Shown: one piece after another, positions 1-7,644 of the stretch
Layout of the letters: every line of letters begins with the position of its first letter
How positions within the stretch are numbered: position 1 is the first letter of the stretch
Source: Oryzobacter faecalis
Lineage (GTDB): Bacteria > Actinomycetota > Actinomycetes > Actinomycetales > Dermatophilaceae
DNA: 64,000 bases
Assembly: GCF_046764005.1 (NCBI RefSeq)
Contig: NZ_JBKOFW010000006.1
Span: forward strand, 217,066 to 281,065
Direction: 5' to 3'
Made by a program: the position numbers and the translations under genes
The notes under the pieces: generated by a model
Database searches by the model: none
What the model saw: only the letters and a program-made list of their open reading frames with translations
Told to the model about the DNA's origin: nothing

Positions 1-342
1 ACCGCGCTGCTCGTCCTCGGCGACGCCGCACCGCGCTCGCACGGCACGTACGCCGACCGCTTCTGGGGCTGGCGCCCGTTCGCCGTGGTCGGGCGGGCCT
101 CGCTCTCGGTGTTCCTCTGGCACATCCCGGTCTTCGAGGCCGTCGCGCGCCACACGCCGACGTGGCACCCGTTCCCGCGCAGCGTCGTCGCGCTCGTCGT
201 CCTCGCCGCCGTCGTCGTCGTCGTCGAGCGTCTCGTGGGCCGTCCGGTCACCGCCTTCGTCGGGCGGCTCGCGGGCCACAGCGCCCGCCGGCCGCGTCGA
301 GTGCACCTGCCGTCCGAGCGCCCGCTCGTCCCCACCGCCTGA
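1..342 (+). CDS. Acyltransferase-3 family membrane protein, C-terminal part
   Basis: The reading frame is open from base 1 and stops at 340-342, so the N-terminus lies outside the window. The visible 113 residues include the ending typical of acyltransferase-3 (OafA/PatA type) membrane O-acyltransferases: a helix followed by GRASLSVFLWHIPVF, then a last hydrophobic segment rich in Val/Ala and a basic tail. The same LWHIP/VWHYP element occurs in the complete acyltransferase at 4042-5217. Family role: transfer of an acyl group to cell-surface sugars from the cytoplasmic membrane. The acceptor cannot be told. The gene ends just before a strong hairpin at 351-392. Confidence 0.75.
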   Translation, partial: TALLVLGDAAPRSHGTYADRFWGWRPFAVVGRASLSVFLWHIPVFEAVARHTPTWHPFPRSVVALVVLAAVVVVVERLVGRPVTAFVGRLAGHSARRPRRVHLPSERPLVPTA

Positions 343-350
343 CCCCCGAT

Positions 351-392
351 GCACCGAGGCCCGGCCCCCTCGTGGGGGCCGGGCCTCGGTGC
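351..392. terminator. Bidirectional hairpin terminator
   Basis: A long perfect inverted repeat (GCACCGAGGCCCGGCCCCC, a four-base loop region, then the reverse complement) lies between the convergent ends of the acyltransferase and rpsA. It can serve both strands. There is no long T tract, as is usual in high-GC actinobacteria. Confidence 0.8.
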
Positions 393-424
393 GGTGAACC
401 GGTGCGCCGTGACGGCGCGGTGGC

Positions 425-1918
425 TCAGTTGCCGGTGAGCTTCTCGCGCAGCGCGGCCAGCGCCTCGTCGGAGGCGAGGGTGCCCTCGCTCGCCGGGGCC
501 GGCGGACGCGGGGCGCTGCCGGTGTCGGACGAGGCGGCGCCGGACTCCGAGGAGTACGAGGTCTCGTTGCTGCCGCCGGCGGCCTCGGCGTCGGCCTTGG
601 CGGCCGCGTCGACCTGGGCGCGGTGCGCCTCCCAGCGGGCGTGGGCCTCGGCGTACTGCTTCTCCCAGGTCTCCCGCTGCGACTCGAAGCCCTCGAGCCA
701 CTCGTTGGTCTCCGGGTCGAAGCCCTCGGGGTACTTGTAGTCACCCTTCTCGTCGTACTCGGCGGCCATGCCGTACAGGGTCGGGTCGAACTCGACCTGG
801 TTGGCGCCGTCCTCGTTCGCCTGCTTGAGCGAGAGCGAGATGCGGCGACGCTCGAGGTCGATGTCGATGACCTTGACGAAGATGTCGGTGCCGACGGTGA
901 CGACCTGCTCGGGCAGCTCGACGTGGCGCTCGGCCAGCTCGGAGATGTGCACCAGGCCCTCGATGCCGTCGTCGACGCGGACGAACGCACCGAACGGGAC
1001 GAGCTTGGTGACCTTGCCCGGGACGACCTGACCGATCGCGTGGGTCCGGGCGAAGTGCTGCCACGGGTCCTCCTGGGTCGCCTTCAGCGACAGGGAGACG
1101 CGCTCGCGGTCCATGTCGACGTCGAGGACCTCGACGGTGACCTCGTCGCCGACCTCGACGACCTCGGACGGGTGGTCGATGTGCTTCCAGGACAGCTCGG
1201 AGACGTGGACGAGACCGTCGACGCCGCCGAGGTCCACGAACGCACCGAAGTTGACGATCGAGGACACGACACCGGAGCGGACCTGGCCCTTGCCGAGCTC
1301 CTTGAGGAAGGTCGTGCGGACCTCGCTCTGGGTCTGCTCCAGCCACGCACGGCGCGACAGGACCACGTTGTTGCGGTTCTTGTCGAGCTCGATGATCTTG
1401 GCCTCGATCTCCTTGCCGACGTAGGGCTGGAGGTCGCGGACGCGGCGCATCTCGACGAGCGAGGCCGGGAGGAAGCCCCGCAGGCCGATGTCGAGGATGA
1501 GGCCACCCTTGACGACCTCGATGACGGAGCCGGTGACGACGCCGTCCTCCTCCTTGATCTTCTCGATCGTGCCCCAGGCGCGCTCGTACTGGGCGCGCTT
1601 CTTGGACAGGATCAGGCGACCCTCCTTGTCCTCCTTCTGGAGGACCAGGGCCTCGACCTCGTCGCCGACGGAGACGACCTCGTTCGGGTCGACGTCGTGC
1701 TTGATGGACAGCTCGCGCGAGGGGATGACGCCCTCGGTCTTGTAGCCGATGTCGAGCAGGACCTCGTCGCGGTCCACCTTGACGATGCGGCCCTCGACGA
1801 TGTCGCCGTCGTTGAAGTGCTTGATCGTCGCGTCGATCGCGGCGAGGAGGTCTTCCTCGGTGCCGATGTCGTTGATGGCAACCTGAGGGGCGGTCGTGTC
1901 GACCGTGCTGGCAGTCAT
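425..1918 (-). CDS. rpsA: 30S ribosomal protein S1
   Basis: 497 residues. Four S1 RNA-binding domains are readable at about residues 37-108, 123-190, 209-279 and 295-366; the third and fourth have the clearest signature (NFGAFVDLGGVDGLVHVSEL and PFGAFVRVDDGIEGLVHISE). An acidic, Ala/Ser/Pro-rich low-complexity tail follows, as in actinobacterial S1, which has four rather than six domains. S1 binds mRNA on the small subunit. The ATG at 1918 was chosen because homology begins there and a GGAG lies about 9 nt upstream; the longer in-frame extension is Arg-rich and not protein-like. Transcription probably starts near 2000 from the promoter at 2007-2036. Confidence 0.97.
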   Translation of the reverse strand: MTASTVDTTAPQVAINDIGTEEDLLAAIDATIKHFNDGDIVEGRIVKVDRDEVLLDIGYKTEGVIPSRELSIKHDVDPNEVVSVGDEVEALVLQKEDKEGRLILSKKRAQYERAWGTIEKIKEEDGVVTGSVIEVVKGGLILDIGLRGFLPASLVEMRRVRDLQPYVGKEIEAKIIELDKNRNNVVLSRRAWLEQTQSEVRTTFLKELGKGQVRSGVVSSIVNFGAFVDLGGVDGLVHVSELSWKHIDHPSEVVEVGDEVTVEVLDVDMDRERVSLSLKATQEDPWQHFARTHAIGQVVPGKVTKLVPFGAFVRVDDGIEGLVHISELAERHVELPEQVVTVGTDIFVKVIDIDLERRRISLSLKQANEDGANQVEFDPTLYGMAAEYDEKGDYKYPEGFDPETNEWLEGFESQRETWEKQYAEAHARWEAHRAQVDAAAKADAEAAGGSNETSYSSESGAASSDTGSAPRPPAPASEGTLASDEALAALREKLTGN

Positions 1919-2006
1919 GTAGTAGGAACTCCGATGTGGACAGATGGCTTCGATGGGTTGGTTCGGGCGCGCGCGTGAGCCACAGAGGTCACACGAATGC
2001 TGTCCC

Positions 2007-2036
2007 AGCCTACCCGTGCGCGCACGCGCCGGGCAA
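2007..2036 (-). promoter_or_regulatory. Candidate sigma-A promoter of rpsA
   Basis: On the minus strand TTGCCC (2036-2031) and TAGGCT (2012-2007) are separated by 18 bases. The inferred start near 2000 gives a leader of about 80 nt containing the rpsA ribosome binding site. Confidence 0.4.
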
Positions 2037-2087
2037 AACGGCCCGGCTCGCCGCGACCGCGGGCCCTGGCGCCCCCCGGGTCCGCCC

Positions 2088-2888
2088 GTGAGCGAGGCCG
2101 CCCGCCGTCCCGTCGGTGACCGGGAGACCCGCGCGGCCAACCGTTCGTGGTGGGACGGCGAGGCCGACGACTACTACGCCGAGCACGGCGGCTTCCTCGG
2201 TGACGCCTCCTTCGTCTGGGGGCCCGAGGGGTGGACCGAGGACGAGCTCGACCTCCTCGAGGTCCGCGACGGGATGACGGTGCTCGAGATCGGCGCCGGC
2301 GCGGCCCAGTGCTCGCGGTGGCTCGCCCGGGCGCACGACGTCCGCGTCGTCGCGACCGACCTGTCGATGGGGATGCTGCGCCGGGCCCGCGTGCTCGATG
2401 CCGCCGCCCCCGACCACGCGCCCCTCCCCTACCTCCAGGTCGACGGCACGGTGCTCCCGCTTGCCGACGCCAGCGTCGACCGGGTCTTCACCGCCTACGG
2501 GGTCGTTCCCTTCGTCGCCGACAGCGGCGCCGTCCTCGCCGAGGCGGCCCGCGTCCTGCGCCCCGGCGGGCGGTTCGTGTTCTCGACGTCGCACCCCGTG
2601 CGCTGGGCCTTCCCGGACGACCCGGGCCCGCACGGGCTGACCGCGAGGACGTCCTACTTCGACCGCACGCCCTACGTCGAGAGCGAGGCGGGGGTGGTCA
2701 CCTACGCCGAGCACCACCGCACCCTCGGCGACCTCGTCCGCCAGGTCCACGCCGCGGGGCTCGTCCTCGTGGACCTCGTCGAGCCCGAGTGGCCGGCACG
2801 CAACGAGGCCACGTGGGGCGGCTGGTCGCCCCTGCGGGGGCGGGTCCTGCCGGGCACGGCGATCCTCGTCTGCGACCGTCCCTCCTGA
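2088..2888 (+). CDS. Class I SAM-dependent methyltransferase (Methyltransf_11 type)
   Basis: 266 residues from the GTG at 2088; upstream codons in this frame are Arg/Pro-rich. The SAM-binding motif I VLEIGAGAAQCSRWLA is at about residues 65-80, followed by the acidic VVATDLS (motif II) and the proline motif FTAYGVVPFVAD, then RVLRPGGRFVFSTSHPVRW, which is characteristic of Methyltransf_11 proteins in actinobacteria. The N-terminal RSWWDGEADDYYAEHG element is typical of a small actinobacterial subfamily of unknown substrate. Transcribed away from rpsA, with no overlap with the convergent DUF3068 gene. The substrate cannot be assigned. Confidence 0.85.
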   Translation: MSEAARRPVGDRETRAANRSWWDGEADDYYAEHGGFLGDASFVWGPEGWTEDELDLLEVRDGMTVLEIGAGAAQCSRWLARAHDVRVVATDLSMGMLRRARVLDAAAPDHAPLPYLQVDGTVLPLADASVDRVFTAYGVVPFVADSGAVLAEAARVLRPGGRFVFSTSHPVRWAFPDDPGPHGLTARTSYFDRTPYVESEAGVVTYAEHHRTLGDLVRQVHAAGLVLVDLVEPEWPARNEATWGGWSPLRGRVLPGTAILVCDRPS

Positions 2889-2898
2889 CGGGTGCCGC

Positions 2899-3837
2899 TC
2901 AGCGAGCGGTGGCCACCGCGCCGCCGCGGCCCGGGGACGTCGTGCGGCCGTCCTCGCTGCGTCGGCTGGTGCGGGCGAGGAGGATACCGACCGCGAGGGC
3001 GACGAGCCCGACGAGACCGCCGACGAGCGGGACGGTCGAGGTCAGCAGCGCGAGGCGCGAGCCGTTGTCCTTGGCGGCCGCGACGTTGGCGGCGACCGTC
3101 TCGTCGGTGAAGCCGTAGTCGAGCTGGAGGAACGTGTCGCCGGTGTCGGCGACGGTGCGGGTCTGGCTCTCGTTCTGGTCGATGATCGACCCGGTGCGCG
3201 GGTCGACCCACATCGTCTTCTCGGTCGAGTACTTGCCGGCGACGCCGTCGGTGATCTCGATGTCACCGTCGGTCACGGTGATGAGGAAGCGGTAGGTCTC
3301 GAGGCCGTCGATGTCCTCGGCGTCCTGGAAGACGGCGTCGACGGCCTGCCCGACGTAGCCGTCCCAGAACCTGTAGGTGCGCTGCTCGACGTCGAAGGGG
3401 AACTTGTTGACCAGGCCCTCCTTCGGCTCCGCCTCGGCCGGGAGGTTCTCGAAGTCGGCCACGGCCTCGGCGGTGCGCCGGTCGACGGCGAAGGTGTCGG
3501 TGCCCGCCGAGACGAGGCGCTTCTCCGGGTCGTCCGCCGACACGCAGTCGGGGGCGTCGCCGGTGGGGTCCTTGAGCAGGCAGGTCGAGTTCTGGAAGAG
3601 CACGACGTCGTCGGTGCTCAGCTCGGAGTCGGCGTGCGTCGTGCTCGTCGCCCGCACCTTGATCGAGTCCAGGCTCGTGCCGTTGGAGATCTGGGCGTCG
3701 CCGGTGAGCCGGGTGACGCTGTCGACGTCGAGGGGGGTCTTCTTCACCTGACCGGGCGCCCACAGCGCGGCCAGCGCGGCGACTGCCACGAGGAACGCGC
3801 CGATGAAGACGAGCAGCTTGGTCACGACACCGCGCAC
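2899..3837 (-). CDS. DUF3068 (PorA-like) membrane-anchored protein
   Basis: 312 residues. The N-terminus has one transmembrane segment (about residues 5-27, LLVFIGAFLVAVAALAALW), then a long extracytoplasmic domain with Thr/Asp-rich strands, two Cys in a short insertion (STCLLKDPTGDAPDC), the WVDPRTGSIID element, a second transmembrane segment near residues 275-298 and a basic cytoplasmic tail. This layout and the WVDP motif match DUF3068, which databases label PorA family although pore activity is unproven for most members. The GTG at 3837 is preceded by GGAGGG with 5-nt spacing; a second GTG at 3825 is possible. A promoter fits at 3871-3899. Confidence 0.8.
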   Translation of the reverse strand: MRGVVTKLLVFIGAFLVAVAALAALWAPGQVKKTPLDVDSVTRLTGDAQISNGTSLDSIKVRATSTTHADSELSTDDVVLFQNSTCLLKDPTGDAPDCVSADDPEKRLVSAGTDTFAVDRRTAEAVADFENLPAEAEPKEGLVNKFPFDVEQRTYRFWDGYVGQAVDAVFQDAEDIDGLETYRFLITVTDGDIEITDGVAGKYSTEKTMWVDPRTGSIIDQNESQTRTVADTGDTFLQLDYGFTDETVAANVAAAKDNGSRLALLTSTVPLVGGLVGLVALAVGILLARTSRRSEDGRTTSPGRGGAVATAR

Positions 3838-3870
3838 AGGGACCCTCCGTTGGATGTGAAGTGCTGCCGC

Positions 3871-3899
3871 AGCGTAGCAGTGACGAAACTCGCCGGTAA
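3871..3899 (-). promoter_or_regulatory. Candidate promoter of the DUF3068 gene
   Basis: Minus strand: TTACCG at 3899-3894, 17-base spacer, TACGCT at 3876-3871. The transcript would start about 30 nt before the GTG at 3837 and carry the GGAGGG ribosome binding site. Confidence 0.45.
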
Positions 3900-3935
3900 C
3901 CACAACGTGGGGTGTCGGCGAGCCACGTGCGTCAC

Positions 3936-3985
3936 ACCCTTCCGGGGGGCCGGACAGTGCTTCCCCGACCCTTCCGGAGGGCCGA
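3936..3985. repeat. Tandem near-palindromic repeat between divergent genes
   Basis: ACCCTTCCGG(G/A)GGGCCG occurs at 3936-3952 and again at 3968-3984, 32 bp apart (about three helical turns). Each copy contains an imperfect palindrome around TCCGGA. It sits between the divergent DUF3068 and acyltransferase genes, where a regulator could act on either side. Function is inference. Confidence 0.4.
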
Positions 3986-4027
3986 CCCGGCACCCCCGGA
4001 GCGGCCCGGCGGGCTCGCGTCCTCGAC

Positions 4028-4033
4028 TACGAT
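4028..4033 (+). promoter_or_regulatory. -10 box for a leaderless acyltransferase transcript
   Basis: TACGAT ends 8 nt before the ATG at 4042 and no Shine-Dalgarno sequence is present, so transcription and translation probably start at the same base. Confidence 0.45.
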
Positions 4034-4041
4034 TCGGCCCC

Positions 4042-5217
4042 ATGGCGAACGGGGGCACGCACCGTGCACGTCCCCGCACCGCGGCCCTCGACGGGCTGCG
4101 CGGTGCGGCGATGCTCCTCGTGCTGCTCTCGCACGGATGGGCCCTGTGGTCCACCGCCCCCCTCGAGGGCTTCCCGCCGCTGCTCCACGTCCTGCAGAGC
4201 GGCAACCTCGCCGTCTCGGTCTTCCTCGTCGTCGCCGGCTTCCTCCTCACCCGCTCGCTCATCGGGCCCGGGACCGAGGAGGACGACGCGGGCCGGGTCG
4301 GCACCATCGCCGCCGCCCGTCCCCTCGAGGCGGTGCTCTCCCGCGTGGTCCGGGTCAGCGCCCAGGTCTACGTGCTCCTGGCCGTCGTCGTCGTCGTCGC
4401 CCTCGTCGACCCCAAGGAGCTCCTCACCCTCGACATGACGTTCGCGACCGTCGTCGCCGTCGCCACGTACACGTGGAACTGGTACCTCCAGACCAGCTCC
4501 CCCGTCGCCCGCCCCGACCTCGGGCACCTCTGGTACACGGCCGTCTACGTGCAGGTGACCATCGTCCTCGTCCTCCTCGTCCGCTCGCTGCGGCACCGGC
4601 GCCTCGTCCTCCTCGCGCTCGTGGCGGCGCTGCTCCTCGCGTGCACCGCATGGCGTGCGCACGTCGGGGTCTCCGAGGGCGCCTACTTCTCGCTGCTGCG
4701 CACGACGACGCGGATGGACGGGATGCTGTGGGGGGCGCTCGTCGCCCTCGCCTGGCCGTGGCTGGTCCGTGCCCGGGCCCACGCGACGACCATCGCCGGC
4801 TGGTCGCTCCTGGGGCTGCTCGGGCTCGTCCTCGCCATCGGCAACTCGATGACGTACATGGGCTGGGGCGGCGTGGGCGTCAACCTCTGCGTCGCCGCGT
4901 TCGTCGTCGCGACCCCCGGGCTGGCCGAGCACCCGCGGTGGGAACGGCTGGTCGCGTGGTCCCCCCTCGTCGTCCTCGGACGCAGCTCGCTCGCTGTGTA
5001 CGTCTGGCACTACCCCGTGTTCTTCATGATCGCCCGGCACGGTGGCGCATGGCCCACGGCCGCGAAGGTCGGGCTGGCCGTGGCGGTCATCGTCGTGGCC
5101 GTGCTCCTCACGACCCGATGGGTCGAGCGACCCGCGGCCCGCGCCATGGACCGGCTGCTCCGCCGGGAGGGCGCGCTGGCGCCGGCCGGGGAACCCTTCC
5201 GCGAACCACGTCGCTGA
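4042..5217 (+). CDS. Acyltransferase-3 family membrane protein
   Basis: 391 residues with about ten hydrophobic segments. The N-terminal signature ALDGLRGAAMLLVLLSHG contains the conserved catalytic His of acyltransferase-3 enzymes; later features are FLVVAGFLLTRSL and the C-terminal SLAVYVWHYPVFF. These proteins O-acylate surface polysaccharides, glycolipids or peptidoglycan at the membrane. The ATG at 4042 follows a TACGAT box by 8 nt, supporting this start over the long in-frame upstream extension. It stands at the edge of a glycan block (5.2-14.9 kb), so a sugar acceptor made by that block is plausible but unproven. A related gene ends at position 342. Confidence 0.9.
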   Translation: MANGGTHRARPRTAALDGLRGAAMLLVLLSHGWALWSTAPLEGFPPLLHVLQSGNLAVSVFLVVAGFLLTRSLIGPGTEEDDAGRVGTIAAARPLEAVLSRVVRVSAQVYVLLAVVVVVALVDPKELLTLDMTFATVVAVATYTWNWYLQTSSPVARPDLGHLWYTAVYVQVTIVLVLLVRSLRHRRLVLLALVAALLLACTAWRAHVGVSEGAYFSLLRTTTRMDGMLWGALVALAWPWLVRARAHATTIAGWSLLGLLGLVLAIGNSMTYMGWGGVGVNLCVAAFVVATPGLAEHPRWERLVAWSPLVVLGRSSLAVYVWHYPVFFMIARHGGAWPTAAKVGLAVAVIVVAVLLTTRWVERPAARAMDRLLRREGALAPAGEPFREPRR

Positions 5218-5235
5218 GGGTCCGCGTCCCCGCGG

Positions 5236-6078
5236 TCAGCCGCGGCGGCGCAGGCGGGCGAGGCCGCCGAGGACGCGCTGCACCGCGGCGTCCGAGATGC
5301 CGAGGCGGCGCTTGGCCCGGTCGTAGAGGTCGAGGGCGCTGCGGTCGGCCCAGATGGCGACCCGCTTCACACCGTCCCCGGGGCGCGCCCGGTAGTTGGT
5401 CGAACGGCGGACCGGTTCGTCCTCGACGGTGAAGTAGTAGAGCGCGAGCGACCGGCGGGCCTCCCCCTCCGGGCAGGTCAGCGGGTCGGGGTGTCCGTGG
5501 AAGCTGTCGAGCGAGGTCGTGAAGACGAGCATCCGGTTGCCCCGAGGGGTGACCCGGGCCCGGCACGCGGTCATGCCGGCGTCCCAGAGCTCGAGCTGGC
5601 CGCCCCACTCCTGCGGCCACTCCTCGTTGAGGTACAGGAGGATGTTGACCCGCCGCGCCCAGGTCTCGTGGACGTGGTGGGTCGAGAAGTCCGCGTGGAT
5701 GTTGAGGTGCCCACCGCGCAGGGTCTGGTGCAGACCCCCGCCGTCCATCGACCAGTCGGCGATGAGCCCCCGGATGCCTGTGAGGCCCTCGAGGTAGGTG
5801 ACGAACTCGGGCGAGCACAGCTCCTTGGCGACGGCCGACAGCGTCGAGCCCCACGTGTCCGGCGCGGTGTTGCTGTACTTCGTCTCGTTGACGTGCAGGT
5901 ACCCGCGCCAGAACGGGTCGTCGACCCCCGGGAACTCGGCCACGGCCGCCTCGAACGCCTCGGTCGTGAGGACGTCGTCGACAACGGTGTGCGGGAACGG
6001 GACCGCCGCGGCGTACTCGGCCGAACGCCGCGGGAGCTCGGCGCGAAGGCGCCCGAGGTCGACGAGGGAGCCGGACAT
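5236..6078 (-). CDS. 2-oxoglutarate/Fe(II)-dependent oxygenase family protein
   Basis: 280 residues. The double-stranded beta-helix core has the facial triad: His128-x-Asp130 (NIHADF) and a distal His194 (SFHGHPD), followed by Arg208/209 in RRSLALYYF for binding the 2-oxoglutarate carboxylate. The surrounding VNILLYLNEEW, WGGQLELWD and NRMLVFTTS segments are those of prolyl-4-hydroxylase-like proteins found in polysaccharide gene clusters. It probably hydroxylates a small molecule, sugar or protein; the substrate is unknown. It is divergent from the GT2-methyltransferase gene at 6187. A CATAGT box at 6086-6091 ends 7 nt before the ATG, so it may be leaderless. Confidence 0.85.
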   Translation of the reverse strand: MSGSLVDLGRLRAELPRRSAEYAAAVPFPHTVVDDVLTTEAFEAAVAEFPGVDDPFWRGYLHVNETKYSNTAPDTWGSTLSAVAKELCSPEFVTYLEGLTGIRGLIADWSMDGGGLHQTLRGGHLNIHADFSTHHVHETWARRVNILLYLNEEWPQEWGGQLELWDAGMTACRARVTPRGNRMLVFTTSLDSFHGHPDPLTCPEGEARRSLALYYFTVEDEPVRRSTNYRARPGDGVKRVAIWADRSALDLYDRAKRRLGISDAAVQRVLGGLARLRRRG

Positions 6079-6186
6079 GGCGCCTACTATGACACGACGG
6101 CTGCGCAGGTTACCGGTGAGTCACCTACACTGCCTCCGATCCCCTCCGTCGTACCTGGTCGGCACCGCCGCCGAGAGGACTGCTCC

Positions 6187-7644
6187 ATGACCGTCGAGCC
6201 CGCCGACGTCATCGTCTCGCCCCGCGTCGGCGTCCTCGTCGTCGCGTACAACGCCGCGACGACCCTCGTCCGCACCCTCGACCGGCTGCCGGCCTCCTTC
6301 CGCGCCACCGTCGACCACGTCCTGCTCTCCGACGACGCGAGCCAGGACGACACCTACGCGGTCGGCCTCGACTACCGGAACACCACCGACCTCCCGCTCA
6401 CGGTCGTCCGCCACGACAAGAACCTCGGGTACGGCGGCAACCAGAAGGCCGGATACGCGTGGGCGATGAGCCACGGGCTCGACGTCGTCGTGCTGCTCCA
6501 CGGCGACGGCCAGTACGCCCCGGAGGTCATCGAGGACCTCGTGTCGCCGATCCTCGAGGGCCGCGCCGACGCCGTGTTCGGGTCCCGGATGATGGTGCGC
6601 GGGGGTGCCCTCAAGGGAGGGATGCCGCTGTACAAGTTCGTCGGCAACCGGATCCTGTCGACGTTCCAGAACGCGATGACGGGGTCGCGCCTCTCCGAGT
6701 GGCACAGCGGCTACCGGGCCTACCGGGTCGACGCGCTGCGTGACCTCGACCTCGCCTCGTACGCCGACGCCTTCGACTTCGACACCGAGATCATCCTCGG
6801 GCTCATCGCGGCCGGGAAGCGCATCGCCGAGGTCCCGATCCCCACGTACTACGGCGACGAGATCTGCTACGTCAACGGCCTGGGGTACGCCAAGGACGTG
6901 GCGAAGGACGTCATCCGCTACCGCGTGACCCGGATGGGCTTCGGTCAGGGGTCGACCGGCGTCGACCCGACCGCCTACGAGCTCAAGCCGTCGGTGCACT
7001 CCAGCCACGGGCGCCTCCTCGCCTGGCTGGCGGCCGCCCCGCGTGGCGAGGTCCTGGACGTCGGCTGCTCCGACGGACGGTTCGGCGCCCTCGTGCGCGA
7101 GCAGGGCCACCGCGTCCACGGCGTGGACCTCGTCAAGCACGACGGCGTCGGGGAGCGCCTCGACGGCTTCGTCGAGGCGGACCTCAACACCGGGCTCCCC
7201 CGAGAGGTCGGCGGCGGCTTCGACCGGGTCGTCGCGGGCGACGTCCTCGAGCACGTCGTCGACCCCGCCGCCCTCCTCAGCGACATCGCCGCGCGCCTCG
7301 CGCCGGACGGCGAGATCCTCGTGTCGGTGCCGAACTTCGGCCACTGGTACCCCCGCGGCAGGACCGCGCTCGGGCTGTTCGACTACGACACCCGCGGGCC
7401 CCTCGACCAGGGCCACGTCCGCTTCTTCACGCGCCGCAGCTTCGAGCGTCTCGTGCGGTCCTGCGGCCTGCGGGTCGTCGAGCGCGACGTCGTCGGGGTG
7501 CCCGTCGACGTCATCGAGCGCGGCGGCCCCGGAGGCCGCGTCGCCGACGCCGTGCGCGTCGCGAGCCGGGCCGAGCGGGCCGCGGCCCACGCGTGGCCGA
7601 CGATGTTCGGCTACCAGCTGCTCTACCGCCTCGCTCCGGCGTGA
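6187..7644 (+). CDS. Bifunctional glycosyltransferase 2 / SAM methyltransferase fusion
   Basis: 485 residues. Residues about 14-225 form a GT2 (GT-A) domain of the DPM/UDP-Glc:dolichyl-phosphate type: VLVVAYNAATTL, Asp49-Asp50 (LLSDDASQDD), LGYGGNQKAGY, the metal motif region LLHGDGQY (104-110) and the acceptor-loop DFDTEIILGL. Residues about 270-400 form a class I methyltransferase: VLDVGCSDGRFG at 289-300, VDLVKHD, GDVLEHVVDP and LVSVPNFGHW. The join is in frame without a stop. RBS GAGAGGA lies 6 nt before the ATG. It overlaps the next gene by GTGA, so 6187-10810 is one operon. Likely role: initiates or modifies a lipid-linked sugar and methylates an intermediate; substrates are unknown. 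Confidence 0.88.
   Translation: MTVEPADVIVSPRVGVLVVAYNAATTLVRTLDRLPASFRATVDHVLLSDDASQDDTYAVGLDYRNTTDLPLTVVRHDKNLGYGGNQKAGYAWAMSHGLDVVVLLHGDGQYAPEVIEDLVSPILEGRADAVFGSRMMVRGGALKGGMPLYKFVGNRILSTFQNAMTGSRLSEWHSGYRAYRVDALRDLDLASYADAFDFDTEIILGLIAAGKRIAEVPIPTYYGDEICYVNGLGYAKDVAKDVIRYRVTRMGFGQGSTGVDPTAYELKPSVHSSHGRLLAWLAAAPRGEVLDVGCSDGRFGALVREQGHRVHGVDLVKHDGVGERLDGFVEADLNTGLPREVGGGFDRVVAGDVLEHVVDPAALLSDIAARLAPDGEILVSVPNFGHWYPRGRTALGLFDYDTRGPLDQGHVRFFTRRSFERLVRSCGLRVVERDVVGVPVDVIERGGPGGRVADAVRVASRAERAAAHAWPTMFGYQLLYRLAPA

Noticed and set aside
623..1978. Plus-strand open frame opposite rpsA, rich in Asp/Leu/Val
   Set aside because: Shadow of rpsA; repetitive composition mirrors the S1 domains.
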